Assembly: GCF_022828375.1 (NCBI RefSeq)
Contig: NZ_JAJQJX010000002.1
Coordinates: forward strand, 145,868-209,867
Source: Candidatus Nanosynbacter sp. TM7-053
GTDB taxonomy: Bacteria; Patescibacteriota; Saccharimonadia; Saccharimonadales; Saccharimonadaceae
Reading direction: 5' to 3'
DNA: 64,000 nucleotides
A program made the translations under genes and the position numbers. Shown one piece after another: positions 6,693-15,273 of this stretch (positions within the stretch are counted from its first letter, which is position 1; each line of letters opens with the position of its first letter). The notes beneath the pieces were generated by a model, which worked only from the letters and a program-made list of their open reading frames with translations, was not told where the DNA came from and made no database searches.

Positions 6693-9209
6693 ATGAAAGT
6701 TAGCTTAAATCTTATAAAACAATTGATTAATTTTGAGTTGCCGCCAGTTGATGAGCTGGTGTCGCGGGTAAATCAGCAACTTGGTGGTGTCGAGGAAGTG
6801 ATTGACCTGAAAGCCAAATATGGTGGCGCACGCATTGTGCGGGTTGTTGAGTGTGAAAAGCATCCGAATGCGAATCGTTTGAGCGTGACTAAAATTGACG
6901 ATGGCGGCGTGGTCGCGGATGTGCCGCGTGATGACAATGGTTACGTGCAAGTGGTTTGCGGTGCGCCGAATGTTCATGCTGATATGTGGGCAATTTGGTT
7001 GCCGCCAAAAAGTACCGTCCCAGCAAGTTTTGATGACGCTGAGCCGTTCATGCTGGATGCGCGACCGCTGCGTGGAATTCTAAGTCAGGGTATGCTGGCG
7101 GCGGCTGATGAGCTGGCGATTGGTACGGATCACGAGGGAATTATTGAGATCAATGAGCGTGATATTCCGGCGGGTGTTACACTCCAGGCTGGCGCAAGTT
7201 TTGCGGAAGTGTTTGGGCTGGACGATTACGTGCTGGAAATTGAAAATAAGATGTTTACACACAGACCGGATTGTTTTGGGCAACTTGGTGTGGCGCGCGA
7301 AATTGCTGGCATTTTTCATCAGCAGTTTACCAGCCCTGATTGGTATAATGCTATTCAAGAATTCGCAGATAGCGATGGCTTAGAGCTTGAAGTGTTTAAT
7401 GAAGCCAATGAGCTTGCGCCCGCATTCTCTGTGATTGCTATAAAAAATGTAGATATTCATCCAAGCCCGTTGTGGTTGCAATGTCAATTAGTCGCAATGG
7501 GCGGCAAGCCTATCAATAATATCGTTGACGCGACAAACTACGTGATGTTTATGACGGCGCAGCCGACTCACGCTTATGATTACGACAAGTTGCGTGGGCA
7601 TAAACTTGGCGTGCGAATGGCGCGCGGCGGCGAAAAAGTCGGTTTGCTTAATGGCAAGGAATATGAATTGACGGCTGACGATATTGTTATCGCTGACGGC
7701 AAAGGCGTGATTGGGCTAGCTGGAATTATGGGCGGTGTTGACACTGAAGTTTCGGTTGAAACGAAGAATATTGTCCTTGAATGTGCCAATTTTGATATGT
7801 ACGCGCTACGTCGCACGGCTATGCGCCACGGAATTTTCACCGACGCCCTGACTAGGTTTAATAAGGGGCAGTCGCCAGCACAAATTGACCCTGTCTTAAA
7901 ATGGTTAATTGGTATGGTTGGTGGTGAGCAAGCTAGTCCTATGCTATTTAAGAATCATTCTTCATTGCGACAAGTGTTGGTCGATGGTAAGCACTGGCAC
8001 GGTGGATTGTTGATTCCTAAAAGGTTTGTCGAAGAGCGTCTGGGTGTTGACTTTGCTGAGGATGAGATTGAAGCACTACTAAAGAATGTTGAATTTATCG
8101 TTGACGATGGTAATAAATATGGCGAAGCTGGCGTGATGGTTTACAGTCCATTTTGGCGAACAGATATTGAGCTTCCTGAGGATATTGTTGAGGAAGTTGG
8201 GCGATTATACGGTTTTGATAGATTGCCTCGTCATTTGCCAGAGCGCAGTATTAAATCTGCGCCGAAGAATGAACGTCGTGAATTGAAGCAGAAGATTCGC
8301 CAAAGTTTGTCTAGGTCTGGAGCGAATGAAGTTTTGACATATAGCTTTGTTCATGAGCGAGTTTTGAAAAATTCTGAGCAAGATCCGAGCCGTGCGTATC
8401 GCTTGAGTAATGCGCTTAGTCCCGACTTGCAATATTACCGAATTAGTATTTTGCCGAGTTTGCTGGATAAAGTTCACGCCAATATAAAATCTGGACATGA
8501 CGAATTTATGCTGTTTGAAATTGGCAAAATTCACGATAAGAAATTAGGATTTAACGATGATAATTTGCCGATTGAAAAGACTTTCATTGACGGAGTTTAT
8601 GCGAATAAAAAACTTCAAGTTGGCGCGCCGTTTTACAAGGTGAGGAAAATTGCTGAAAGGCTGATGAAGGATTTGAGTGTTGAGTTTGATTTTGTGAAGA
8701 TTGCGGAATCTGACGCCGATGTTCCGGCACCGTTTGATGCGAAACGCAGCGCTTGGATTGTGGCGAAAAATGGCGACAATTTGGGAATTGTTGGCGAGCT
8801 GGTTCAGTCTGCCCGACGCAACTTCAAATTGCCAGATTATACCGCGGCGTTTTCTATTGATATTGAAAAATTACAGGAAAATCTGAGTAAAAATCAGGGC
8901 TGTAATTACCAGCCGTTGAGTCGTTTTCCATCGACTGCCAGGGATATTTCATTGAAGATGGACTCGAATGTTGATTATGCGAAGGTTTATGCTTGCGCTG
9001 AAGAAGTTGCGAAAAAACACGGTGAGCTGCAAATTAGCATAACGCCGATTGCGATATATCAGCCAAAAAATGACGATTCGACAAAAACTGTAACTTTGAA
9101 TGTAAAGTTTACGAGTGCCGAGCGGACGCTGGAAGATAAAGACATTACGCCGATTATTGAGGAGATTGCCGCCATGGCTGCGGAAGAATTTGACGCCGCT
9201 CAGGTTTAA
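6693..9209 (+). CDS. pheT: Phenylalanyl-tRNA synthetase beta subunit
   Basis: 838 aa, slightly longer than usual. Order: N-terminal MKVSLNLIKQL; EMAP/tRNA-binding OB domain ~40-160 (HPNANRLSVTKID, VVCGAPN); B3/B4 editing region ~215-400 (NNIVDATNYVMF, THAYDYDKLRG); B5 ~420-500 (PFWRTDIELPEDIVEEVGRLYGFD); pseudo-catalytic core; C-terminal FDX-ACB (SRFPSTARDISL). It charges tRNA-Phe together with PheS, whose gene is not adjacent as it is in most bacteria. TATAAT 6678-6683 lies 9 nt from the ATG without a ribosome site. No T-box leader is present. Confidence 0.97.
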   Translation: MKVSLNLIKQLINFELPPVDELVSRVNQQLGGVEEVIDLKAKYGGARIVRVVECEKHPNANRLSVTKIDDGGVVADVPRDDNGYVQVVCGAPNVHADMWAIWLPPKSTVPASFDDAEPFMLDARPLRGILSQGMLAAADELAIGTDHEGIIEINERDIPAGVTLQAGASFAEVFGLDDYVLEIENKMFTHRPDCFGQLGVAREIAGIFHQQFTSPDWYNAIQEFADSDGLELEVFNEANELAPAFSVIAIKNVDIHPSPLWLQCQLVAMGGKPINNIVDATNYVMFMTAQPTHAYDYDKLRGHKLGVRMARGGEKVGLLNGKEYELTADDIVIADGKGVIGLAGIMGGVDTEVSVETKNIVLECANFDMYALRRTAMRHGIFTDALTRFNKGQSPAQIDPVLKWLIGMVGGEQASPMLFKNHSSLRQVLVDGKHWHGGLLIPKRFVEERLGVDFAEDEIEALLKNVEFIVDDGNKYGEAGVMVYSPFWRTDIELPEDIVEEVGRLYGFDRLPRHLPERSIKSAPKNERRELKQKIRQSLSRSGANEVLTYSFVHERVLKNSEQDPSRAYRLSNALSPDLQYYRISILPSLLDKVHANIKSGHDEFMLFEIGKIHDKKLGFNDDNLPIEKTFIDGVYANKKLQVGAPFYKVRKIAERLMKDLSVEFDFVKIAESDADVPAPFDAKRSAWIVAKNGDNLGIVGELVQSARRNFKLPDYTAAFSIDIEKLQENLSKNQGCNYQPLSRFPSTARDISLKMDSNVDYAKVYACAEEVAKKHGELQISITPIAIYQPKNDDSTKTVTLNVKFTSAERTLEDKDITPIIEEIAAMAAEEFDAAQV

Positions 9210-9267
9210 CGTGATTTGTTGCGCTTGATAAAAATTGCTATAATTGAAAAGTAAATAAAGGAGGAAT

Positions 9268-9945
9268 ATGGCAACTACAAAAGGCCAGAGAATAGGTATT
9301 TGGGTTATTGCCGGCATGATGTTTTTGGGGACCGTTGGCGGATTTGTCGCTATGATGGTGGCGCCTGGAAATGAAGCCAAAGATCAAGCCGCGTTTAAGA
9401 AAGCTCAGGATGAATACACCAAGGCTACTGACGAGCGAAAAAAGAAAGTAGAGGCTCAGGCTAATGAATTGAGCCAAAAATATTACGGCAAGTTTTCTGA
9501 GTTTAGTTCGCGGGTTGGCGCGTTTGAAGCCGGTGACGTGAAAGAGCTTGTTAAGGAAGATTTGGTTGAGGGCGAAGGCGCTGAAGTTAAGGACGACACC
9601 AAGTTGGCTGTTTATTACATTGGCTGGAACGCTAAGGGTGAGATTTTCGATCAATCAATTGCTGACGGTAAATTGAAAGCTCCGCTCAATATGGATGGCC
9701 CGGCAAATACTGCGGTTATTCAGGGTTGGAAAGAGGGTTTGATTGGTATGAAAATTGGTGGTGTGCGTGAATTAACAATCCCGGCCGACAAGGCTTATGG
9801 CGACAAAGCTCAAGGCGATAAAATTCCTGCAAATTCTCCACTTAAGTTCGTAGTGATGGCTATTGAAAAGCCAGCCGATATTCCAGAGCCAGAAATGCCA
9901 GAAGTGATGAAGCAATATTATCGATCGCGAGGTTTCAATGTCTAA
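9268..9945 (+). CDS. Membrane-anchored FKBP-type peptidyl-prolyl isomerase
   Basis: 225 aa. One membrane segment at residues ~8-32, a charged coiled-coil-like stretch (~45-75), then an FKBP domain from ~105 to 205 (LAVYYIGWNAKGEIFDQSI, VIQGWKEGLIGMKIGGVRELTIP, NSPLKFVVMAIEK). The anchored position suggests folding of proteins on the outer face of the membrane. The start is supported by AAAGGAGG 5 nt upstream. TATAAT lies about 30 nt before the start. The last codons overlap trxB by 8 bp, so the genes are co-translated. Confidence 0.9.
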   Translation: MATTKGQRIGIWVIAGMMFLGTVGGFVAMMVAPGNEAKDQAAFKKAQDEYTKATDERKKKVEAQANELSQKYYGKFSEFSSRVGAFEAGDVKELVKEDLVEGEGAEVKDDTKLAVYYIGWNAKGEIFDQSIADGKLKAPLNMDGPANTAVIQGWKEGLIGMKIGGVRELTIPADKAYGDKAQGDKIPANSPLKFVVMAIEKPADIPEPEMPEVMKQYYRSRGFNV

Positions 9946-10870
9946 AGATGTTATTATTGTTGGCGCTGGTCCAAGCGCGTTAACGGCGGCAATTTACTTG
10001 TCGCGCGAAGATGTCAACACGACATTATATGAGCGTGGCGTGGTCGGCGGAATGGCGGCGATTACTGATCAAATTGACAATTATCCTGGATTTGCCGAGG
10101 GCGTTACGGGAATGAAATTGGCGTCTGAATTACAACAACAGGCGGAGCGATTTGGTGCGAAGATTGAGTATGGCGACGTGACGGAATTGAAGCAAGTTGA
10201 TGGCGAATTGGAGCTGACAATTGACGGTCAATCTGTCCGCGCGAAGTCAGTTTTGCTGGCGACTGGCTCGAATCATCGCAAATTAGGCGTTCCGGGCGAA
10301 GACGAATTATATGGTCGAGGCGTGCATTACTGTGCGACTTGCGACGGTGCGTTTTATCGTGATAAAAATCTAATCGTTGTCGGTGGCGGAAACTCAGCGG
10401 TGCAAGAGGCGATATTTTTGACGCGATACGCTAGCCACATTGATCTGCTAGTTCGCAGTAAGTTACGCGCCAGTGACATTTTACAAAAAGATTTGCAGAA
10501 GTATGTCGATGATGGAAAAATTACCGTTCACATCGGTGCAACGACTGATGAAATTATTGTCAAGGACGATAAGTTTTACGGCGTTAAATCGACCCAAAAC
10601 GGCGAGCAGAAAGAATTTACCGCTGACGGATTGTTTGTGTTTATTGGGCTAATTCCGAACACGCAATTCCTGACAAACTCGGACGTTGAGTTGGATTTGG
10701 GCGGACACATCATTACTGACGAACATCTGCACACTAATATTCCTGGCGTTTTTGCTTCTGGCGATGTGCGCTCGGGGGCAACTATGCAAATCGCTTCGGC
10801 GGTTGGTGAAGGCGCAGTAGCTGCGGTGCAGATTCGTGAATATTTACAAGAAAAAGCCAGAGAGGAGTAA
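9938..10870 (+). CDS. trxB: Thioredoxin reductase
   Basis: 310 aa, the usual length. FAD motif VGAGPSALTAA (8-18), redox pair C132-A-T-C135 in HYCATCDGAFY, NADPH motif VVGGGNSAVQEA (148-157), and the C-terminal GVFASGDVRSG that binds FAD. It reduces thioredoxin with NADPH; no thioredoxin gene lies in the window. It overlaps the FKBP gene and is followed by ppa after 3 bp, so the three form one unit. Confidence 0.95.
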   Translation: MSKDVIIVGAGPSALTAAIYLSREDVNTTLYERGVVGGMAAITDQIDNYPGFAEGVTGMKLASELQQQAERFGAKIEYGDVTELKQVDGELELTIDGQSVRAKSVLLATGSNHRKLGVPGEDELYGRGVHYCATCDGAFYRDKNLIVVGGGNSAVQEAIFLTRYASHIDLLVRSKLRASDILQKDLQKYVDDGKITVHIGATTDEIIVKDDKFYGVKSTQNGEQKEFTADGLFVFIGLIPNTQFLTNSDVELDLGGHIITDEHLHTNIPGVFASGDVRSGATMQIASAVGEGAVAAVQIREYLQEKAREE

Positions 10871-10873
10871 AAA

Positions 10874-11404
10874 ATGGCGGATTTTAATCAAATTTTAACA
10901 CCTGGTGATGTCGATAACGGCATCGTAAATGTAGTTGTTGAGATTCCACAGGGATCAAGTCATAAAATTGAGTGGAATCGTGAGCTTGCAGTGATGCAGT
11001 TGGATCGTGTTGAGCCAGCTATTTTTGCAAAGCCAACAAACTACGGTTTCATTCCACAGACTTTGGATGAAGATGGCGATGAATTGGACGCGCTAATTAT
11101 TACCGACGAGCCGTTGACGACCGGTATTTTTATGGAAGCAAAAGTTATCGGCGTGTTGGAATTCGTTGATGATGATGAAGTTGACGACAAGGTTATCGTT
11201 GTGCCAGCCGACGACCGAAACACGGGCAACGCAATCAACTCACTAGAAGACCTACCTCCGCAATTATTGAAGCAAATTGAACACCACTTCAACCACTACA
11301 AGGATTTGAAGAAGCCTGGTTCAACAGTAGTCAAGGGATTCGGCGACGTAGGAAGAGCAAAGCAGATTATCCGCGAGTCAATTACTCGTTGGAACGAAAA
11401 ATAA
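10874..11404 (+). CDS. ppa: Inorganic pyrophosphatase
   Basis: 176 aa, class A soluble pyrophosphatase. It shows VVEIPQGSSHKIEWN, the signature-like DEDGDELDALIITDEP (the D-x-D-x-x-D metal site), VVPADDRN and a C-terminal HHFNHYKDLKK. It removes PPi from nucleotide and aminoacyl-tRNA chemistry. AGAGAGGAG precedes the ATG. It is the last gene of the FKBP-trxB-ppa unit and converges with rel. Confidence 0.96.
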   Translation: MADFNQILTPGDVDNGIVNVVVEIPQGSSHKIEWNRELAVMQLDRVEPAIFAKPTNYGFIPQTLDEDGDELDALIITDEPLTTGIFMEAKVIGVLEFVDDDEVDDKVIVVPADDRNTGNAINSLEDLPPQLLKQIEHHFNHYKDLKKPGSTVVKGFGDVGRAKQIIRESITRWNEK

Positions 11405-11446
11405 ATCACGTTTGATTGTTAATTAAAACTGAGAGACTGGCGAGCG

Positions 11447-12964
11447 TTACTTGTGTCGGAAGAACGAGGAAACGCCGCCAGTTAATTGTTGTAAGATGCC
11501 GTTTGAGCGGGATAATTGTAAACGTAATTTATCTTTGGCGTGTGGCGTAATTATGACGTCTCGCCAATCTGGTTTTGGACGAGCGGATTTACTTGTTAAG
11601 ACTTCAATTGTGTCGCCGTGCTGTAATTTGTAATTGAACGGCTTCATTACGCCGTTGATCTTAAATCCGCTTGCGCGCGCCGCAATATCAGAGTGAATTC
11701 GGTAGGCATAATCCAAGGGAAACGCTCCGCGGGGCAAATCATAAATGTCGCCCTTTGGTGAGTACACGAAAATCCTATCAGAAAACAGCTTCATTCGGAA
11801 TTTGTTGGAGTCGAATCGCTTTCCTTCGCTAATTAAAGCGGCGGCTTCTTGAAGCTCGCGAATCCACGACAAATCGGCTGGCATAGTTCCGATTTTTCCT
11901 TTTTTATAGGCGTCGGTCAATTTTTGCTCATTATAGTGGAAGCTGGCCGCTAATCCGCGCTCGGCGTATTCGTGCATTTCTTTGGTTCGAATCTGGAACT
12001 CGACAATTTGTCCGCTCGGAGTTTGCACGGTTGTATGCAGGCTTTGATAGCCATTTGGCTTTGGATTGGCAACGTAATCCTTAATCCTCTCGTACATCGG
12101 CTGATACATATCGTGTAGAATTCCCAAAACCAGATAGCCGGTCGATAAATCATCGACAATTATCCTCAGGGCAATCAAATCATAAATCTTATCAATATCG
12201 CCAACTTTGTCTAATTTCTTAAACAAGCTATAAACGCTCTTAACACGTCCGTCCATCTGGAAAACCAGCTTTTCCGCCTTTAGTCGCGCTTCAACTTCGC
12301 GGCGAACGTGATCCAATTTTCGTTGCGATTTTTTCAATCGACTGTCCATCAAATTTTTGGTTTCTTGAAAAGCTTTCGGCATCAAATATCTAAAACTCAA
12401 CTCCTCCAACTGAACGCGAACTCGCCCCATATTTAAGCGGTCGGCCAGCGGCGCAAAAACTTCAATTGTTTCTCTGGCAATTTTTTTCTGCTTTTCTGGC
12501 GTCATAAATTGCAGCGTTCGCATGTTGTGCAGGCGGTCGGCTAGCTTGATAATTATCACGCGCACATCTTCGCCCACGGCAATCATCAACTTGGTCAAAT
12601 TGTCCTTCGTGTGCGGTAAATAACTATCCAAATTTCGCATCCCGGCGCGAGCTTGTGAAACTTTGGTTACGCCGTCCACCAGAAACGCCACATCGCGCCC
12701 AAACAAACTCTCCAAATCGTCCAAAGTTGCGTCGGTATCTTCAACGGTGTCGTGCAGAACTCCCGCCACAACCGTATCGATATCCATACCCCATTCAATC
12801 AGAATTCCCGCCACTGCCAATGGGTGATTGATGTAGGGTTCGCCACTTTTGCGCTTTTGTCCAGCGTGCTTTTCCGTAGCGTAATCGATTGCGCTCGCTA
12901 AAACCAATACTGGCACTTCGTCGTATTTTTGCTTAGCAATTGACAATAACTCTTCGCGCGTCAT
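11447..12964 (-). CDS. relA: Bifunctional (p)ppGpp synthetase/hydrolase, short form
   Basis: 505 aa from ATG 12964, chosen because TATAAT (12971-12976) lies exactly 6 nt upstream; a longer frame would run through the divergent gap promoter. An intact HD hydrolase domain (H71-D72-TVED, LADRLHNMRT), a synthetase domain (GRVKSVYSLFKKL, YDLIALRIIV, YQSLHTTV) and a TGS domain (FVYSPKGDIYDLPRGAFPLDYAYRIHS) are present. The C-terminal helical, zinc-finger and ACT domains that sense ribosomes in full-length Rel are absent, so regulation must differ. It is divergent from gap. Confidence 0.93.
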   Translation of the reverse strand: MTREELLSIAKQKYDEVPVLVLASAIDYATEKHAGQKRKSGEPYINHPLAVAGILIEWGMDIDTVVAGVLHDTVEDTDATLDDLESLFGRDVAFLVDGVTKVSQARAGMRNLDSYLPHTKDNLTKLMIAVGEDVRVIIIKLADRLHNMRTLQFMTPEKQKKIARETIEVFAPLADRLNMGRVRVQLEELSFRYLMPKAFQETKNLMDSRLKKSQRKLDHVRREVEARLKAEKLVFQMDGRVKSVYSLFKKLDKVGDIDKIYDLIALRIIVDDLSTGYLVLGILHDMYQPMYERIKDYVANPKPNGYQSLHTTVQTPSGQIVEFQIRTKEMHEYAERGLAASFHYNEQKLTDAYKKGKIGTMPADLSWIRELQEAAALISEGKRFDSNKFRMKLFSDRIFVYSPKGDIYDLPRGAFPLDYAYRIHSDIAARASGFKINGVMKPFNYKLQHGDTIEVLTSKSARPKPDWRDVIITPHAKDKLRLQLSRSNGILQQLTGGVSSFFRHK

Positions 12965-13034
12965 ATTTATATTATACAACTTTGTAGTATAATAAGGAAA
13001 AGCTAAAGCGAAAATATCTAACAGGGAGGGCGAT
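12965..13034. promoter_or_regulatory. Back-to-back promoters of rel and gap
   Basis: Minus-strand TATAAT at 12971-12976 (rel) and plus-strand TATAAT at 12988-12993 (gap) are only 11 bp apart, inside a near-perfect inverted repeat (ATTATAC/GTATAAT). The -35 regions must reach across each other, so RNA polymerase probably cannot serve both genes at once. Both -35 boxes are poor. gap has a ~35-nt leader with GGGAGGG; rel is leaderless. Confidence 0.6.
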
Positions 13035-14057
13035 ATGGCTGTAACGAGAATAGCAATTAACGGCTTCGGGCGAATCGGACGCAATGCGTTTAAGATTGCG
13101 AACGAGCGAAGCGACTTGGAGATTGTCGCGATCAATGATTTAACTGACACGAAAACGTTGGCTTATTTGTTGAAGCATGATAGCAATTACGGCGAGTACG
13201 GACGTCAAGTTGATTTTACGGAAAACGAGCTGATTATTGAGGGTAAGTCGGTTAAGGTGTTGGCTGAGAAAGATCCAGAAAATCTGCCGTGGCGAGATTT
13301 GAATATTGATGTGGTGATTGAATCGACGGGATTTTTCACCGATAAAGATGGTGCGAGCAAGCACTTAACGGCTGGCGCAAAGCGTGTGGTTATTAGTGGT
13401 CCTACGAAGTCTGAGGGAGTCGATACGATTGTTTTGGGAACTAACGATGACAAGGTAAAAAACGCGACGCCAATCGTGTCTAATGCTAGCTGTACGACCA
13501 ATTCTTTGGGCGCGGTTATGGCGATTTTGGACGCGGAGTTTGGCGTTGAAAAGTCAATGCTAACGACAGTGCATAGTTATACGGCTAGCCAAAAGCTTCA
13601 GGATGCGCCATCCAAGGATCTTAGAGAAGGTCGCAATGCTGCCGAAAATATTGTCCCGACTACGACTGGCGCCGCAATTGCTGTAACTAAAACCTTGCCG
13701 CAATTAACCGGAAAATTTGACGGACTTAGTGTGCGCGTACCGACTCCAGTGGTGTCGCTTAGTGACGTGACGGCGCTTCTCAGGAAAGATGTGACTGTCG
13801 AGCAGGTAAATGACGCGTTCAAAAAAGCCGCCCAGAGTAATTTCTATCAAGGCATTTTGGGCGTTTCTGAGGAACCTTTGGTCAGCCGCGACTTCATTGG
13901 CAATTCATATTCTGGAATTGTCGATCTTCCGTTGACGAAGGTAGTTGGCGGTAATTTGATTAAGGTTATGGTCTGGTATGACAATGAATGGGGCTATTCT
14001 AATCGCTTGGTCGAGTTGGTAGCTGATGTTGGATACTACTTTAAAAAGAGTGAATAA
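13035..14057 (+). CDS. gap: Glyceraldehyde-3-phosphate dehydrogenase
   Basis: 340 aa. NAD-binding INGFGRIGRNAFK (8-20), D35 in AINDLTD (a residue that favours NAD over NADP), catalytic C153 in SNASCTTN with H180 in TVHSYT, and the C-terminal WYDNEWGYSNR. Glycolytic oxidation of GAP to 1,3-bisphosphoglycerate. It stands alone rather than with pgk, and ends at a strong hairpin. Confidence 0.97.
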   Translation: MAVTRIAINGFGRIGRNAFKIANERSDLEIVAINDLTDTKTLAYLLKHDSNYGEYGRQVDFTENELIIEGKSVKVLAEKDPENLPWRDLNIDVVIESTGFFTDKDGASKHLTAGAKRVVISGPTKSEGVDTIVLGTNDDKVKNATPIVSNASCTTNSLGAVMAILDAEFGVEKSMLTTVHSYTASQKLQDAPSKDLREGRNAAENIVPTTTGAAIAVTKTLPQLTGKFDGLSVRVPTPVVSLSDVTALLRKDVTVEQVNDAFKKAAQSNFYQGILGVSEEPLVSRDFIGNSYSGIVDLPLTKVVGGNLIKVMVWYDNEWGYSNRLVELVADVGYYFKKSE

Positions 14058-14081
14058 GGCCATCTTCCAAAAAGGAAATAA

Positions 14082-14104
14082 CCCCGCACCGTGACAGTGC
14101 GGGG
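14082..14104. terminator. Bidirectional hairpin between gap and a cassette gene
   Basis: CCCCGCAC (14082-14089) and GTGCGGGG (14097-14104) form a perfect 8-bp stem with a 7-nt loop. On the minus strand it is followed by a U-rich stretch (TTATTTCC), so it best serves the gene at 14172, and may also end gap. Confidence 0.75.
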
Positions 14105-14171
14105 ACGCCAGATTTTGACGATTTCACAGAATATTTTTTACGTACGCCTTCTGCTGGCGCGGAGCACCTCA

Positions 14172-14594
14172 TCAGTCCTCCTCGGACTTCTCAGGCTTAG
14201 TGTCCTCATTGCCCCCAAAGAGGTACTTCAAGAAGGCCGCCATCTCCTTTTCGGCGGCTCTCCTACGCTTCCACTCAATGGCTCCGAGCACGACGCTCAT
14301 CATGAAAGAAATGATGGCCGCCCAGGCAGGAGCGTCGTATATCATCGTCGACAAAGACGAGATTGGCGGCCACGCCACCTCCCACCGTTGCACCGTCAGA
14401 GGTGCGTCCAGGTACGCGATCGCCAGCTCCGACCAAGCCAGGGCGACGAACGTGATATGGATCGTTGCGAACAGCCCCGCCGCCGACAGGGCCGCCGTCG
14501 ACAGTCGGTGTCTGTACAGTGACACGATGGTGAAAGCAAGCAGTCCAGCAATGAGCGTGACGCTAATGGCCACGGTCAGAACGGCAGTGGACAT
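14172..14594 (-). CDS. GC-rich orphan cassette membrane protein (140 aa)
   Basis: 140 aa with three hydrophobic helices (about 4-26, 34-58 and 86-106) and a charged cytoplasmic tail (KRRRAAEKEMAAF, then EDTKPEKSEED). No family is recognised. AAGGAG lies 6 nt before the ATG. Codons are strongly C/G-ending, unlike gap and rpiB on either side. It is a monocistronic cassette with its own promoter (14704-14732), a stacked-hairpin leader and a terminator shared with gap. Confidence 0.65.
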   Translation of the reverse strand: MSTAVLTVAISVTLIAGLLAFTIVSLYRHRLSTAALSAAGLFATIHITFVALAWSELAIAYLDAPLTVQRWEVAWPPISSLSTMIYDAPAWAAIISFMMSVVLGAIEWKRRRAAEKEMAAFLKYLFGGNEDTKPEKSEED

Positions 14595-14732
14595 AACTTT
14601 CTCCTTCCAGAGAAATTTTTGAGGTGCGGCCTTTCAGAACCGCGACCTCAACCGGGGTGAACTCCCCGGTTAGTTGCTTTTCACGGTTTGAAAAGCTGAT
14701 ATATATATATCATACCAGCCACAAAATGTCAA
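14595..14732 (-). promoter_or_regulatory. Consensus promoter and three-hairpin leader
   Basis: Minus-strand TTGACA (14727-14732), a 17-bp spacer and TATATA (14704-14709) lie beside a TGATATATATATATCA palindrome. The transcript should start near 14697, exactly where hairpin I begins (GCTTTTCA/TGAAAAGC, 14676-14696). It is followed by AACCGGGG/CCCCGGTT (14650-14671, perfect 8 bp) and GAGGT-GCGG/CCGC-ACCTC (14621-14649, one bulge). The three stems are nearly contiguous, leaving only the last ~25 nt with the ribosome site unpaired. Confidence 0.8.
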
Positions 14733-14820
14733 TACTTTTTGTCAAATATCTACACCCTACCTCTGATAAAATACCTAACTTTTCCTTGCAAAAATCACCG
14801 AAAACGCTTATACTAAAATT

Positions 14821-15273
14821 ATGAAAATCTACCTCGGATCTGACCATCGTGGCTTTATGTTGAAGGAAAAAGTTTTTGCCTATTTGGTTAAGAATGGCTA
14901 TGACGTGCAAGACGTTGGCGGTGTAGAATTAAATCCTGATGATGATTTTCCGCAATTCGCGCAGGCGGCGGCGTTGAAGGTTATTGGTGATGATAGCAAA
15001 GATCCGCGTGCGATATTAATTTGCGGCGGCGGTCAAGGAATGTGTATGGCGGCGAACCGCTTTAAGGGAATTCGTGCCAGCGTGATTTGGGATGCGTTTG
15101 AGGCAAAAATGACACGCCAAGATAACGATTCAAATGTTTTATGTTTGCCAGCGCGAGTTTTGGAAGACAACGAGTCTGCTTGGAAGGGAATTGTGGAAAC
15201 GTGGCTGAACACCCCTTACACGAATGCTCCGCGATTTAATAGGCGTAATGCGCAGTTGGATGAATTGTCATGA
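14821..15273 (+). CDS. rpiB: Ribose-5-phosphate isomerase B
   Basis: 150 aa. RpiB/LacA fold: YLGSDHRGFMLKE at the N-terminus, catalytic-type C68 in ICGGGQGMCMAANRFKGIRA, and NVLCLPARVL near the end. It interconverts ribose-5-P and ribulose-5-P. TATACT at 14809-14814 is exactly 6 nt from the ATG with no ribosome site, so it is leaderless. Its TGA stop overlaps the rpe start (ATGA), the first junction of a four-gene pentose-phosphate operon. Confidence 0.92.
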   Translation: MKIYLGSDHRGFMLKEKVFAYLVKNGYDVQDVGGVELNPDDDFPQFAQAAALKVIGDDSKDPRAILICGGGQGMCMAANRFKGIRASVIWDAFEAKMTRQDNDSNVLCLPARVLEDNESAWKGIVETWLNTPYTNAPRFNRRNAQLDELS

